NCBI RefSeq assembly: GCF_907164915.1
Contig: NC_061863.1
Coordinates: 5,510,340-5,574,339, forward strand
Origin: Impatiens glandulifera
Lineage: Eukaryota > Streptophyta > Magnoliopsida > Ericales > Balsaminaceae
Length of the DNA: 64,000 nucleotides
Direction of reading: 5' to 3'
Part shown: positions 26,196-38,479 of the stretch, piece by piece
How positions within the stretch are numbered: position 1 is the stretch's first letter
Layout of the letters: every line of letters begins with the position of its first letter
Position numbers and translations under genes: made by a program
Notes under the pieces: model-generated
The model's input: only the letters and a program-made list of their open reading frames with translations
Database searches by the model: none
Told to the model about the DNA's origin: nothing

Positions 26196-26720
26196 GACTT
26201 TTTTTTCCGTTAGAACTTATATTTCATTAATATCCGAATCACCAATGTCCTCTTGGACAATACAGTTAAGATCCTCATTGAGGTTACACATCCAAAAACG
26301 ATTAAGTTTCCCACATTTGAAAAGATTGGCCACATCATTGGCTAATCGATTACCATTTCTACGAAAATTTGAAATCTTGCCTTAGGTTAGACAGAGCTCT
26401 GATGTTTGAAACAGTTCTACGAATGAGACAAGGACATCGATTGTTGACAGAAGAACAATTATCGATGATAATTTTTGAATCCGATTAAAAAATAAGCCCA
26501 AATTGTACATGGTCAGAACAGAATCCAATAAGGCAATCCCTTCCGCCTGAATTAGTTGGAGATTGCCCGTTGTTCAACAGTTACCAGAAATCAGAAAGCC
26601 CTCATTGTCTCTGGCAACACTTTCCGCAAAGGATTCCTTTATGGTATGACAAATTGCTGCATCAAAGTTCACTTTAATCCAATCGTCGGGTGGTCATTTC
26701 TATTTTGTAGTGTCACAGAC
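26196..26720 (-). pseudogene. LINE 3' fragment with RNase H domain
   Basis: Minus-strand frames give DDWIKVNFDAA, ESFAESVARDNEGFLISG, then, past a stop, EGIALLDSVL and GNRLANDVANLF, the order found in the RNase H (RVT_3) tail of plant non-LTR retrotransposons. The minus-strand 3' end runs into an A tract (T tract at about 26200 on the plus strand). It is truncated at its 5' side and carries stops. It lies within the long second intron of the SET gene copy 1 and has no counterpart in copy 2, so it probably arrived after the duplication. Confidence 0.75.
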
Positions 26721-29700
26721 ACGAATAGGGGAATGCTTAGTCGAGTTTATTGTTAGACTCACATCATAATGTTTCATGAGTGACTACATAATTCATGGGC
26801 TTATACCCCTATTCCATGTTTTTTATTGAAACCATTCATTTTTCACAAATAGTTCATCGAGAAAATTTAGTTATTTGGGCCTTGAGATATTGGGCTTTAT
26901 CAATGGTGGAAACACGTGATTTGGTACATCATTCCCTAGATGTCACTAGAGTAAGTAAATAAGGGTTTGAAGGCGATATCAGAGAGGCTAGTTCTTCGTG
27001 AGTATCAATTTGCATTGTTCCAAGAGCTGTGTGTAAGTTGCGCTGTCAAAATGCATGCTATGAAAACGAGAAATAAAGCCTACAAGGCGGGAATGGTGAA
27101 CCACAAAAAGTTGCCAAGTGAACGATCTGCTTCGGGTCATGCGCGTGTTAAGGTGTGTGACAATGGTGGATGAGAATCATTCTTGGGATTTGATTTATCT
27201 GTATCTATTTGATCCATTCTACTAGGCTTCATTTGTTTGAGAACTTGTTAATGCACGTTACCATTGCCTGTTTTCCTTGCTAATCTTTTGAGACTTGTGG
27301 CACCACTGGTTTATATTGTTATAGGGTTAACTAGGGTATGGTTTCAATCAATTATAGTTATTTGATCTTGTATCAGATATGTAATCTAAAAATTAATGTT
27401 ACCAGTCACCAGATAATAAATGTAAGAAATCATTATTTTGATTGTGATAGTCACTTTACTTTGTGCCAGTTGTGGTAAATTCTTGATTTCTTGCTTGTTT
27501 TTTAGTCATAATAGTGTCTTTTTAAGTTTGATCTGATTATTTTATAACAAATTTTATGACTGACAATAGTGGTTCAAAATAAGACAAGGATAAGATTGAG
27601 AAAGGGTACACTTATCAATGGTTATCTTGACCTTATTTTACTCATATAGTGCAGGGTAACTATGACTTACCAGATCCCCATTTAGAAAGCTCATCTCTTT
27701 CAGCATCCAGTGCAATGTTTGGACTGGTTATTAATTTCATAAAGCTTATGGTTCATTTATTAAATTTGCTAGTTCAAAATTTTATAGCTTACTAGGGAAT
27801 CAAATACTACTTTATTTACCTTATCAGGGTTTGCATACTGCAAATCCTCTTGGGGAATGTTTTCATTAGCCTTTCAGGTTACTCATATTGTAATGAATGA
27901 GTAGTTTCACCCTATTTAATGTCTTCTAATAGTTGGCTGCATTGCCTTGTGTTCTGCCATATTTTATGCCTCCTTATACTGTGCATAAGCTTCATTGTAT
28001 CAAAGGAATTTAAAAAAATGCCAAGTTTTTTGTCTTCATTATGGAAGTGGGAACTTCCCTGAAAATATGACACAAAAAGAAAAACCAACTAAAAGTCTAA
28101 ATTTGTTGAAATCATAAAAGTTATGATTAATATATCTGAGTTGTATATAAGAACTTTGGAATATGGTGATCAACATGATGCTCAAATTAACTTTGGAAAA
28201 AATGATGCTGAAAATATAATGGCCTTTTTCTTTCAAAAGAATAATTAAGTGGTGGAGTAGAAATGTCTGATGTTTGATAAAAAGTGCATCATTGACAGGG
28301 AGTGGCTTAGATATTTGTCCTTTTGTTTATCCAATCACTGATGTTTAATGTATTTTTTTTTGCAGCTGCCCCCAGGAGTACCATCATTCACACATATCAC
28401 CCGGAATAATTTTGGGGGCCGAAAGTAAGTCAAACCCTATATATTTAGTGTCCAATCGTGTTAGATCTCTTTATTAAAAAAAGGATTTTAGTTAGCTTTG
28501 GTGTTATCTTGTATATCTCATACTTGAATAATTGGAATGACACCATCCATGTTATTGTCGTTGTCCAAAGAAAGTGTTTCCTTTTTATTCATAATTACTG
28601 TCAAAGAGAATGCGTATTATATTAGTAAGTTATAAAACTAAGGCACTATCTATAAAACTTCATGCGCAGAGGACATTTTATTCATTCTCTTGTAGTTTGG
28701 ATTTGGATGAACCATTTAAATGTTTTTTTTCCACCTGATGATAGACATTGAAGAGGATACTTTTGTTCCTCCTCTTTTATGTTTCATAGTAGTCTCAAGA
28801 TTTTCCATCTACCTTTACATGGTGCTACTGTAAATTTGTTCTTCCTATGGTGGATAGACATCTCAAGAAGTGTTTTCTTTGACTAGCAATCTTCAAGTCA
28901 TAGCAACTTGCTGTTGCTCTGTGCCTATTTTATCATAAATTTATTTTTTTACAGTTTTTTGGGCTGATATTTTTTTCCCTTTTTCTACATGTTATACTTT
29001 TTAATTGTCTTAGTGGGTTTTCAAAGTGGAGATATTTATTTCATCAAATTAGAAAGGGTCTCATTTGGAAATTGAGTATAAAATTAGACAAAGCTTTGAC
29101 ACACGTTAACAACACTAGTAACAATTACATTATAGTTGAGTTGCATTTGAGGTTACATATTTGAAGATCAACAGAGAAGATTGCTTAATTTGAATGTGTA
29201 ACTAAATCAATCCAAACATCTCCATTAGAATGAAATCCATCTTTCTTTAGTAAATTATAGCACTTTTCGATGTGATGTTCAGGAACAAGAAGTTGAAAAC
29301 CGCGGATATTGCTGTATGTGTCTGTAAATGGGATGCAAGTCTTCCAAATAGTGCATGTGGGAAGAGTTGCCTTAATGTTATGTCAAGTATAGAGTGCACA
29401 CCTGGCTACTGCCCATGTGGTGACATGTGCCAAAATCAGGTAAAATTGGCTTCAGTCAGCATGAGCATTGTTGAGAAAGAAAACTCATGTTGAGATTTAG
29501 TATTTAATATACCCTTCTACTACATGGTGTTGCCTTGACTGTTATATAAAGGCTTCTTTATGAAGTTTGTTGGTCACTAGGGTTTTCCAAAACATAGAAA
29601 ATTGAGAAAATACTTTGAATGAGCTGTGATTGTTTTACTTTTGGCTAATACAAGTATGCATGAATAACTCAACAATCATTCTTAAACTTTATCAATTCAT

Positions 29701-31179
29701 GATTACTCTTTGCAGAAATTTCAGAAATTACTCTATGCCAAGACAAAGTTGTTCCAAACAGCAGACCGTGGTTGGGGTATGTTGGCTGATGAAAATATTA
29801 AGGTAATAATCCTCGCTTTGCCTTGCTAGTTTATCTTCTCTGTCTCAATACCTGTCCGAGCTTGATGCCTGATACAAATTTGTTTGCTTTATAAATGATC
29901 TATTTGTAATATGCAATTGTCACATGCAAATTCTTTTCTTCTGAATACAATTAGGCTGGACAATTCATAATCGAATACTGCGGAGAAGTTATATCATCTG
30001 TTGAAGCAAAGTCAAGGTCACTATCCTATGAAGCTGAAGGTTCGGTATTAATTGTGAGATATCACTGTATTGATAAAATGCCTTAGAATACTATTTTTTT
30101 CCTAAATGTGTATATAGATGAGATATGTCTGTATTGATTAAATGCTTAAGTACTAATTTCTTTCTATATGTGTACATATATATATACATTTATATCTTGG
30201 CACAGGTGTCAAAGGTGCTTACATCTTCTCGCTCAATACCAATTTCCATATTGATGCCACCAAAAAAGGAAGTCTTGGCAGGTTTATAAATCACTCCTGG
30301 TGAGTTTTTTATATTTAATTAAAATGGAATATTGAGCAATAAAACATGGCCTTTATAGTCATTTACATTAGGGTTGAGACTCATGTTTTTACCTTCTGCA
30401 GTGAACCTAACTGTGAGACGAGGAAGCTGAATGTTTTAGGGGAAATCAGAGTTGGTATTTTCGCAAAGAAAAATATTACCATTGGTACTGAACTTGTTTA
30501 TGACTATAAGTTTGAATGGTATGGTGGAGAAAACGATACGATGCTTGTGCGGTGCATCCACCTGTTCAAAATTTCTTGGGGCAAAATCTGCTGCTTTCTT
30601 GGTGAGTTTTAATGGTGTCATATTTAAGTACAATGAAAAGCAAAACCTCTTACAGAAATTGACTGACAAATAAGCTTTTTTTACTCTTGCTTATAACCAT
30701 GCTCCTGAATCCCTTAATTATCACATGCTTGTTGATGGGATTGTTATTCATATTGAATATATATTGTGGAAAGTTAAATTGGCCTTGAAGACAATACAAC
30801 ATGTGTCTATTTTTCCAGGACTCTCGATAGATACCATTTGAGTATGTCAAATTTAAATCACTCACACAGATCTAATATTTAAGGACTTGAAGACACTCTG
30901 TGCATAGTGGCTCTTATCAGTATCAGATATCCAGTTTCAAATTGAAGCGGAAAGCCTAATTGACGTACTTATGCTCGTGAGGCCATTTGGTGGCCTCTTC
31001 TACCAATATTATGTCAACATCTCATTTTGGGGCCTGTCTTTCTTTGTGAGCTTATCTTTTGATAATGTTCATACAGTCATATCCTCTAGCCAATATAGCA
31101 ATGGGCAAGGATGTCATTAATATGAGCTTCTCTTAGCTGACCGGTGGCTAAAGCTAGCAACAATACTCTTTTCTCTTGG

Positions 31180-31435
31180 ACCTTGTTTGATGTAGGGTTA
31201 TTTGGATCTTTTTCCCAAATAACCCCTTATATCATCAGCAATCAATTCATAATCATCAACTAAATTACCTAATTATCCCTACTTTTATATTTGTAAAGTG
31301 AATATAAATACAAAAGGACATTTTAGTAATTTAACCTAAATAACCCCAAATAATCCACTTTTTCATCAAACAAGGTTTTGATTTCCTAATTCGATTTTTT
31401 TTCCAAATAACACTAAGATCAAACAAGCCCTTTTT
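31180..31435. mobile_element. MITE in SET copy 1 intron
   Basis: ACCTTGTTTGATG (31180) is exactly inverted at 31364-31376 (CATCAAACAAGGT). A second similar end (GATCAAACAAGCCC) lies near 31420, pairing with the same left end including GTTATTTGGA. It may be one element with a duplicated right end or two nested ones. No target duplication could be settled. Confidence 0.55.
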
Positions 31436-33619
31436 TTTGCCACTTAATGTTAAGTTAAGGGGGGTCTTCTCAACTGCTGTGCTAGTGGACAATTTAGGCA
31501 TTGATGTCTTTTTTTATATCCTTATTATCATGTATGAGTATTTGTAGATATTTCTTAAAGCATATTTCTTATTTGCTGTTGAATTATATCTCTATCCCTT
31601 TATTAGGGTCCTCATTTGGATTCAACTTTCTCACTACTTGATTCTTTTTAATTTGGAAAATTATCTTGGGTTTCTTTCAACAGGAGAACAACCATGTATG
31701 GGTAGAAGGTGATCTTAGGTACTCTTCTATGCTCTTTTGAAAATTTTCTACCATCTCTTATACTTATTCTATTTGTATTGAAGCTTAATTCACATGCAAA
31801 GAAGTTTTATTTTCCAAAAATGATAAAACTCACATACAAAGTTTGCTATGGTTCTATGTCAACACTAGATATCTTTAATTAGATTCCATTCTATATATAT
31901 CTACCATCTTAATTTATACAAAATTGTGTGATTGGGAAACAGTAGCTTTTAATTGATTTGTTTAAAGAGATAGAAACACTATAAATTAGCTTTAGTTTTT
32001 ATTAAAGTTGCTGGTTAGTGTAGTGAATATTTTACTTAAATATATAAAAGATGTATTAAAAAAATTGTAATTACCATGTATTACTTTATTTATTATTTTA
32101 TTAGGATGTCATGGAATGACTTAATAATTTCTTCATGTATATAATAGAATAATGTCGCTTCCCCAGAAGAGTAATGTAACTGAAAAACGTGTGTTAATTT
32201 GGTTAATGGATTGCAGATACAAAGTTGAAGAAGTCCCTTTGTATGATTCCGCAGAAGATGAGAAACCAGATCACATGGGAAATGTCAAGATAGATATGAT
32301 TGCTTACACCTTGAATGCACAAGGTACTCATCATTTCATTTTAGTCGGAATAATGTCAATTATAGACAGCATCTAAAGCAATAGTGCATGTCAAAATTGT
32401 GAATTTGAATCAGGTTCGGTTTCTAAGAGAAGAGCACAACAAAAGGGTAAGAAGAGTACATCAGAAGGTTCAAGCGCAGAGCAAGTTGATGGTAAACGCA
32501 TTGCCAAGCTGTTTGCATCAAAGGAAGCTCAAAACGAAATCTTGAAGTGTGAGGTAAATATACCTTTATTATTTTTCAATGACTATTTTTTGTGGCAAAA
32601 AACAATGCTTTTCGTAACTTAAGGAAATATACCTGAAAGCAAATACAAAATCTGGAAACTATGATGCCAAATAAATCATCCGTAATGAGGATTGTTTCTT
32701 AAAAAGATTTGGGAGATGCTAATAACAGATGTTGACGATGTTGTTCATGCGGCTAGGAAATTATTTTTCTTTAAAAATTGAAATAGTGCTTTTCTTGTGC
32801 TAAATTGGGGTAAGAATTTTAGAATATTTATCTATCCATTGATCATGTACATTCACAATCTTATTGGAAAAACACCCAAGATAAAATCGAAAATGATTTT
32901 TTTTTTGTTTGGTATAAAATGGATTTGGAGAATTTTTTTGGATGAAGAAATGTTTTTTTAGATCATGATCGAGATTATAGTCTGTTTTTTTGTTGCTTCA
33001 TTTGATATACAAAATCATTTCCTATATTTTGATCCAAATTATAGTGTAAATTTTTCTTTATTTCATTTGGTATAGTTATTTCTTGTGAATTTTGACAAGC
33101 ATCACAATTTTTTGATACCTATACAGCTCAATGATCATTTATTATGGAAGTCTCAAATACCATCCTCTTGATTTTGAAGTTTTTTTTATTAAGAACTAAT
33201 GGCTCGTTTGATCTTGAGTAACCTTACTTGTAATGATGAAAAATATAAAATGGTTGATGATTAGAATGAGGCCTTGATGTTAGGAATTAAGTACTAAAGT
33301 TTTCATATTTCAGAGGTAGCTTTTAGATTCCATAACTATTTTGGGCATGATTTTAGGGAGAAAGAAGTAAAGCTGACTCTAAGCTGAACACTGTTTACGA
33401 CGAGATTCGTCCAGCCATTGAAGAACACAACCAGGACAACCAAGATAAGGTGGATGACAGCATGGCCAAGAAGTGGATAGAAGCCCATTGTGCCAAAATG
33501 AAGGTAGACTTCAACTTTCATTTCTCGGTCGTGAAGAATTCATTATTCGCTCCTCCAAACGGAACATCGAAGCCTGCGAATGATCCTAGTAATTCATAAA
33601 ATTCAACTGTCTGGTATGG

Positions 33620-33624
33620 CATAT
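33620..33624. other. Left 5-bp target-site duplication of the Copia palindrome
   Basis: CATAT immediately before TGTTAGGATC. The same five bases follow the right end at 48173-48177. Five bp is the usual staggered cut of Ty1/Copia integrase. Confidence 0.85.
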
Positions 33625-34874
33625 TGTTAGGATCTAGGTCGCCGCTGGTGGACCGGGGGTTGAACCGGTTAGCGATTCTTACTCGTAGGGTGGTGATTAA
33701 TCCGGTTAGAGATTAACACCGGGGTTTCAATACTACACAACCTGTCACAAACCCTTGAACTAGGTTCAAGCGCGGAAGAGGTTTGCTTTCAAGTTGAAGC
33801 GGTACACGTGTATGATAGGCGGAGTCGGTTTCAGATGATGGATATTTGAAGGATGGTGGGTCGGTTTCGGCAATCTGGATACTTGGTGTGGTTAATGTAG
33901 ATTCGGTTCTGAGCGGTATTGTTAGATTAGTCGGTTATGTAATGAAGCCAACAGAAAGTAATAACACAACAGATTTTATGGATGTTCGGAGATAAAACTC
34001 CTACGTCACCCCTTCCTCTCGAAACCGCGAGAAGGATATTCACTAAGGAATACAAATACAATCCGATCGAGACTTATTTCCTGCTCGATAATACTCTTAC
34101 AATTTACACCAAAATTGTAACACACACTTAGAATTTAGCACTTAGGCTTTCTTAGAATACCACACTGTTATCACTTGTAGTAAATGCACTCAGCTTTTGT
34201 TATCTCAATGTTTGTCTCGCTTAGTAACTGCCTTAATGTCCCGCATTTACTCTTCTGCAACTGCCTCCTTTTATAGGTGAAATATGCCAACGGTCATATT
34301 TCAAAGCCTTGAATCTGATTGGCTGATCAGAGATGCAGTGATTCAGTGTCTCAGACCTGCGGTCTTCTCCTCAGACCTGACGGTCAATCTCAGACCTGGC
34401 ATCCTGTTTCAGACCTGCCGGTCTGTAAAGCAAACCTACTGGGTTTGTCTTTTACTCAATGTAGGCACTGTCTGCTTGGACAGTTGTCTGTACTTTGAAT
34501 ATTTCCTTTCTGGCTTATCCCGAAGTAGAAGGATCTGGTAGTACTGTTTTCTGCAGCCTACAGTCTTTCCTCAGACTTGCATGGATATGGAAGTATTCAG
34601 TCTGTTCCTTTGGTATCATTCTCAACAGATACCCAAAGTGTCTTCTTGTACTAGTCGGCCTCTTGACTTGGCCTAGGTTGGCCACTTGACTTGGCCGAAT
34701 GTCTTTTGATAGTAAAGTAACCGGACTTCTTCCGGTTATGATTGCCTTGTGGTAGCTTGACCGGTTCGGTTTCTTCAGTTGGTTCTCTTCTGTTTATCCG
34801 GTCCGGTTCCTTGTTCCTGCATGGGAAGTTTGTTTAAGTTAGGTTTATTCGAACCGGTATGAATTTATCTAACA
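33625..34874 (-). repeat. Copia LTR, left arm (inverted)
   Basis: In minus-strand sense the LTR runs from TGTTAGATAA (34874) to ATCCTAACA (33625), about 1250 bp, with the TG…CA ends and short TGTTAG/CTAACA inversion of Copia LTRs. A TATAAAAGG box lies at 34268-34276 (minus strand). Because of a duplicated border, the LTR could instead start at 35036. It matches the right LTR almost base for base, so insertion is recent. Confidence 0.85.
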
Positions 34875-35090
34875 ATTTCTCCCTTTTTGATTATTTTATT
34901 TAAAATTATCAAAATTATGTAAGTTTGCAACCGTAGGCCGGTTGTTTTGTTTGGCCGATTTTGAAAAAGACTTAGAGAATTTTTCGAAAAATTTTGGGGG
35001 AGGGGTTTTGGAGGAATCTCTATCTTTTATCTAACAATTTCTCCCTTTTTGATTATTTTATTTAAAATTATCAAAATCATGTAGAAATGC
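34865..35090 (-). repeat. Duplicated polypurine tract and LTR border, left arm
   Basis: The segment AAAAAGGGAGAAAT followed by TGTTAGATAA occurs twice, 162 bp apart (minus strand), with the preceding AT-rich 30 bp. AAAAAGGGAGAAA next to TGTTAG is the plus-strand priming site. Both arms carry the duplication, so it predates the palindrome. Confidence 0.75.
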
Positions 35091-35190
35091 AAAATAAGGC
35101 CGGTATTCAAAAATAACTTTATATATTCATAGATAACCGGAAAAGACTAAGCAAAAATACTAAGGTAAGTAAAAAAAAGAAGGATAGTCC

Positions 35191-37998
35191 CTATTCTGAG
35201 TCCGTGAATTCGTAGGCACTCTTCTTTCTCTTTGGTTGCGGTGGCGGTTGCGGTTGCGGCTGCGTGGAATGTCGTGGTCTTTTAGATCGGTACCGCAGCT
35301 GTTCTTCGAGTTCATCCTCGACTTGGTCGTCTTGCTGCGAAGTACCCGTCTCGACCGGGTCAGAAATTATATTGAACATCTCCACAATCCGAACTTTCTT
35401 AGGAGCCGGCTTCTTTCTTTTCTTTGGTGCTGAGGCGGAGGCGACCGGTGCTGAAGCAGAGGGGGCCACTTTCTTTTTCTTCTTGTTCGCTTCGGAGAAC
35501 TCTTCCAGCCCACGTTTTTGTCTCTCCAGCCGTTCGGCATCATCCGCAGCCTGTCTTGCTATTTGCTCAGCATACCCTGGATACATGCTCTCAGCCCTTC
35601 TTATTCTCTCGGCCTCTACTTCTTCCTCGGTCAGCGGAGTTGCTCGCGGCGCCTCTTTGTTGACTTCGGCGTCCAGCCTTTCCTGGATTCTCTTAGCAAC
35701 CAGAGCATCGGCCTCTATAGCCGCGGCATCCGCGTTTTCCTTAGCTTTCAGGATTTCGGCCATCTGTGCAGTAAGTGCCTTTACTTCGGCCACGAGATCT
35801 TCGTTCTTCTTTTCCAGTACCGAGACTCGTTCAATTGTTGGGTCGACCCGTTCGAAATCCTTCTTTAATTCCGAAGTGAGACCCTCCAGAGCTACAATAT
35901 GCTGAGCACAGTTTTCTCGCTCACCGGCCTCTTCCCATAGTCCGGTGCTGAGTTGCTCCAGGCGTGTTTGATGTTGATCCACAACCTGTTTTGTCACATC
36001 GGCGAACTTCATAGCCGTATCGAAAATATTCTCGCATCTATCCTTGAGCGGTTGAAGCTTAGAGACGTTGTGTTCAAGTATGCGGTCATCAATCTGTTCC
36101 GGTATTGATGCCTCAAGTTTCTGAAGCCGGTCTTCAATCTGCCCCGATGTGGACGCTTCAAATTTCTTAAGTTGCTCACCAATCCGTTCCGAAACGGATG
36201 CTTCAAACTCTTGGAGCCGGTCTTCAATCCATTCCTTAGGAGGAACTGAAACGGTGGCTTCCGGTGGTGGAGTGGGAGGGGACTGCTCGGTCGTATCAGG
36301 ATCTGCTCTCTCACCGGAGTCCATCAGTGCAGCATTCTCATTAGGAGGTTCCAATGTGACCGCATCCTCTAAGTTCGTTACCGCAACTTCCGAGATCGGT
36401 ACCTCGACATTTTCTAGAGTTTGTTCTTCAACAGTTTTTGAAGTCGGTACCTCATCATTTTCTGGCAGTGGTGTCTCAATGTCCCTTGGTGTCACAGTGT
36501 CCTCTGTTGTCCAGTCTGTTTGAAAATCTTCGATGACCGGAGCGGTATACACCGGAACTTGTTTCTGTTTGCATATAGCTTCTAACCGCTCTATCTCTTG
36601 GCGTATTTCCAATTTGCCCTTTTCAAGCTTTTCTAATACTAGCGGTGCTACTGTAGACACCGATCCCCCTTCGGCATATTCTTCCTTAATCTTTCTGATA
36701 CGCCTTCTTATCTGTCGAAGATGACTTCTCGGTATCAGTAGGCAAGTTCGACATTGTATTTCCTGAATGGTATTGGATTTGGTGAGACGTAGGATATTGT
36801 CCTCCACTTCCTCCAATCTGGCGATGCAGTGTTCTTGCGAGTGGTCCGATAGGATGTCTTTATACTTTGTATTAAACCGGTACTCATGCCATTCCAGATA
36901 TAGGTCAATGACATCCTCATCTCTTCTGATAATGCCCTGAAAGATATTTTGGGCTAGTCTTTCGGCCTCCGCTTCGTCGGCCTCCTCTCTGTTGAAGTTT
37001 CCATCATCGGCTCTTTCATCATTGTCTCCTTCATCAACCCCGTCCTCACCCTCGGTGGTCTCAGGATTGAAGCTTTGTTCGGCATCGGTCGGACTCCGAG
37101 CCGAAAGATCATCGTCATGGTCCGTTCTGTTTTCGGTTCCCTCTGTGTCGGCTTCCTCATCGTCCCACTCCTCATCCTCTGTTTGTTGAGGTGGATCTTC
37201 GAAAATTACCTTTTCTTTTCTCTTTCCTCCGGTGCTTGCTTTTGCCGGGGTATTTTTCTTTGCGGCTTTCTTCTTTCGGCCACCTGTGGAACTGGAGGCC
37301 GACTGCTTTCTTGGAAGAAAATGCCTTGATCGGATGATGCTACGTTTTAGTATTCCAACACCGGGACCGACTTTGATCTTCAGATGTAAGAAGATCTTGC
37401 CGAGTTGTACGGCATACCCCCAAGACCTATCTGAGTCCGGTCTCACCATTTCCATAAGATTGCTGAAAACCGATCTTGCCCAGTTGATCTCTGTGCCTTC
37501 CATTAGACGAAAAATCATTCTGATTTTGTCTTTGGTCAGATTGCTGAAATTTCCTCCCCTTGCCAGTATCGCCCTGGCAAAAACGTCACACGCCGGGATG
37601 AGCTCCGGTTTCAGCAGTTGTTTCTTTCCGGATGTGGGAACCGGCTTGTTTGTTGCTGATACACGGCGGCAAGCCATCTTAAAAACGTCATCGTCCATCT
37701 CTGCTGTTGCGTCCATACCGGTAGTTGGGAGATGCAGACTTTCGGCCACTACAGCTTCGGTGATTTCTATTTGGGAGCCGCAAACCGTTGCGAGGATCCT
37801 GTCGTAGGAAACGGTTGCGGTTTTGAAGAACTCTTCGACCGCGTCCTTGTATATTACGTGGGGACCGTCTAGTAGATATTCCAAACCGGTTTTAATCAGT
37901 TGGTCAATTACTTCTTTTGCTTCGGCCGTTCCGTTCTGCCGAATCTCTTTGAAGTCCACTTGAGAGTATAGTTTGAACAACGCCGAATCACGACCCAT
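35191..37998 (-). CDS. 935-residue extra ORF of Copia element (left arm), module plus coiled coil
   Basis: The largest accessory protein, intact here. Residues about 1-225 hold the module shared with the 244- and 235-residue proteins: VDF near 15, TGLEYLLDG, EEFFKTATVSYDRI, a HLP..GMDA stretch and INWARSVFSNLMEMV. Then come a basic KKKAAKK stretch, a very acidic region (about 270-345), and two long helical parts rich in E, K, L and A (about 420-480 and 590-790) that look like coiled coils. The C-terminus is basic and low-complexity: KKKKK near 845, KKRKKPAPKK, and a QPQPQPPPQPKRKK run that could direct it to the nucleus. I relate the module to the plant 'putative plant transposon protein' families; its role is unknown. 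It lies between pol and the 3' LTR, where some Copia lineages (SIRE type) carry an env-like ORF, but I see no signal peptide or membrane span here. Confidence 0.85.
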   Translation of the reverse strand: MGRDSALFKLYSQVDFKEIRQNGTAEAKEVIDQLIKTGLEYLLDGPHVIYKDAVEEFFKTATVSYDRILATVCGSQIEITEAVVAESLHLPTTGMDATAEMDDDVFKMACRRVSATNKPVPTSGKKQLLKPELIPACDVFARAILARGGNFSNLTKDKIRMIFRLMEGTEINWARSVFSNLMEMVRPDSDRSWGYAVQLGKIFLHLKIKVGPGVGILKRSIIRSRHFLPRKQSASSSTGGRKKKAAKKNTPAKASTGGKRKEKVIFEDPPQQTEDEEWDDEEADTEGTENRTDHDDDLSARSPTDAEQSFNPETTEGEDGVDEGDNDERADDGNFNREEADEAEAERLAQNIFQGIIRRDEDVIDLYLEWHEYRFNTKYKDILSDHSQEHCIARLEEVEDNILRLTKSNTIQEIQCRTCLLIPRSHLRQIRRRIRKIKEEYAEGGSVSTVAPLVLEKLEKGKLEIRQEIERLEAICKQKQVPVYTAPVIEDFQTDWTTEDTVTPRDIETPLPENDEVPTSKTVEEQTLENVEVPISEVAVTNLEDAVTLEPPNENAALMDSGERADPDTTEQSPPTPPPEATVSVPPKEWIEDRLQEFEASVSERIGEQLKKFEASTSGQIEDRLQKLEASIPEQIDDRILEHNVSKLQPLKDRCENIFDTAMKFADVTKQVVDQHQTRLEQLSTGLWEEAGERENCAQHIVALEGLTSELKKDFERVDPTIERVSVLEKKNEDLVAEVKALTAQMAEILKAKENADAAAIEADALVAKRIQERLDAEVNKEAPRATPLTEEEVEAERIRRAESMYPGYAEQIARQAADDAERLERQKRGLEEFSEANKKKKKVAPSASAPVASASAPKKRKKPAPKKVRIVEMFNIISDPVETGTSQQDDQVEDELEEQLRYRSKRPRHSTQPQPQPPPQPKRKKSAYEFTDSE

Positions 37999-38102
37999 GT
38001 TTGAAGAGTTTGAAAATGAAAGAATTCGGCTTCAAAGGATTTTAGAAGTTTAGAGAGAGAAAGTGGATTTGTGTGAGAATGAAAAATATGACGAAGGCCC
38101 CC

Positions 38103-38110
38103 CTTTTATA
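38103..38110 (-). promoter_or_regulatory. TATA box of the 935-residue ORF (left arm)
   Basis: TATAAAAG on the minus strand, about 110 bp before the ATG at 37998. It is preceded by two copies of an AGGGAAAACTCCCGC stretch (see right arm 43555-43640). Confidence 0.55.
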
Positions 38111-38479
38111 GGCACGGTTTGGAAGCCAAACCGTCCCATCATGAATGGGCGGGAGTTTTCCCTCCAAAATGAAAGGACGTGGTTTTGTGCGAAACGGTGT
38201 GCGGTGTCTTTGAGCGGGAGTTTTCCCTCCAAAAGTTTGTCTATGTCATCGGTGACGCAATCTTTTCTTTGAGACCGAATGGCAGATCGGTTTCTAATAG
38301 TGTTTCAGATATTTTGATTGATCGGTGTTTAAGCAGATTTTATGAAACCGGATACGAACGATATTAAGCCGGTTATGTTAGATAGATACAAAGAGTAAAG
38401 AGAAGCGATCAAAACTGAAACGATATTTCATTAGAATGGAAACCGATAAGACGAAAGAAAGACATTTAAATAAAGATGC

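Larger units (their letters stand above)
22884..33599 (+). pseudogene. ASHH1/SDG26-type SET-domain H3K36 methyltransferase, copy 1, frameshifted
   Basis: Exons recognised by pairing with copy 2: 5' exons 22884-23000 and about 23412-23496; then 28366-28424, 29283-29439, 29716-29802, 29955-30039, 30206-30299, 30402-30601, 31684-31718, 32217-32323, 32414-32553, 33357-33599 (TAA). They encode the AWS cysteine cluster (CKWDASLPNSACGKSCLN … ECTPGYCPCGDMC), SET motifs (RGWGMLADENIK, FIIEYCGEVIS, GRFINHSC.PNCETRK, ELVYDYKFEWYGG) and a C-terminal helical region (KLNTVYDEIRPAIEEHN). The family methylates histone H3 lysine 36 in the nucleus. Exon 30402-30601 is 200 nt against 199 in copy 2: one extra base after the GGEN codons destroys the post-SET CxC motif and brings a TGA into frame in the next exon. 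The exon at 32217 is also 120 nt shorter. Probably a pseudogene, unless a splice variant or an assembly error explains the extra base. Confidence 0.85.

Noticed and set aside
35264..37807. Long plus-strand frames of 60 to 213 codons opposite the 935-residue gene, and their mirror set in the right arm
   Set aside because: They are antisense shadows of a GC-richer coding region; none has a recognisable domain and all fall inside the frame on the other strand.
35191..37998. The 935-residue protein as a retroviral-type envelope
   Set aside because: There is no signal peptide, no membrane span and no cleavage-site pattern; the protein is acidic/basic, coiled-coil and probably nuclear.
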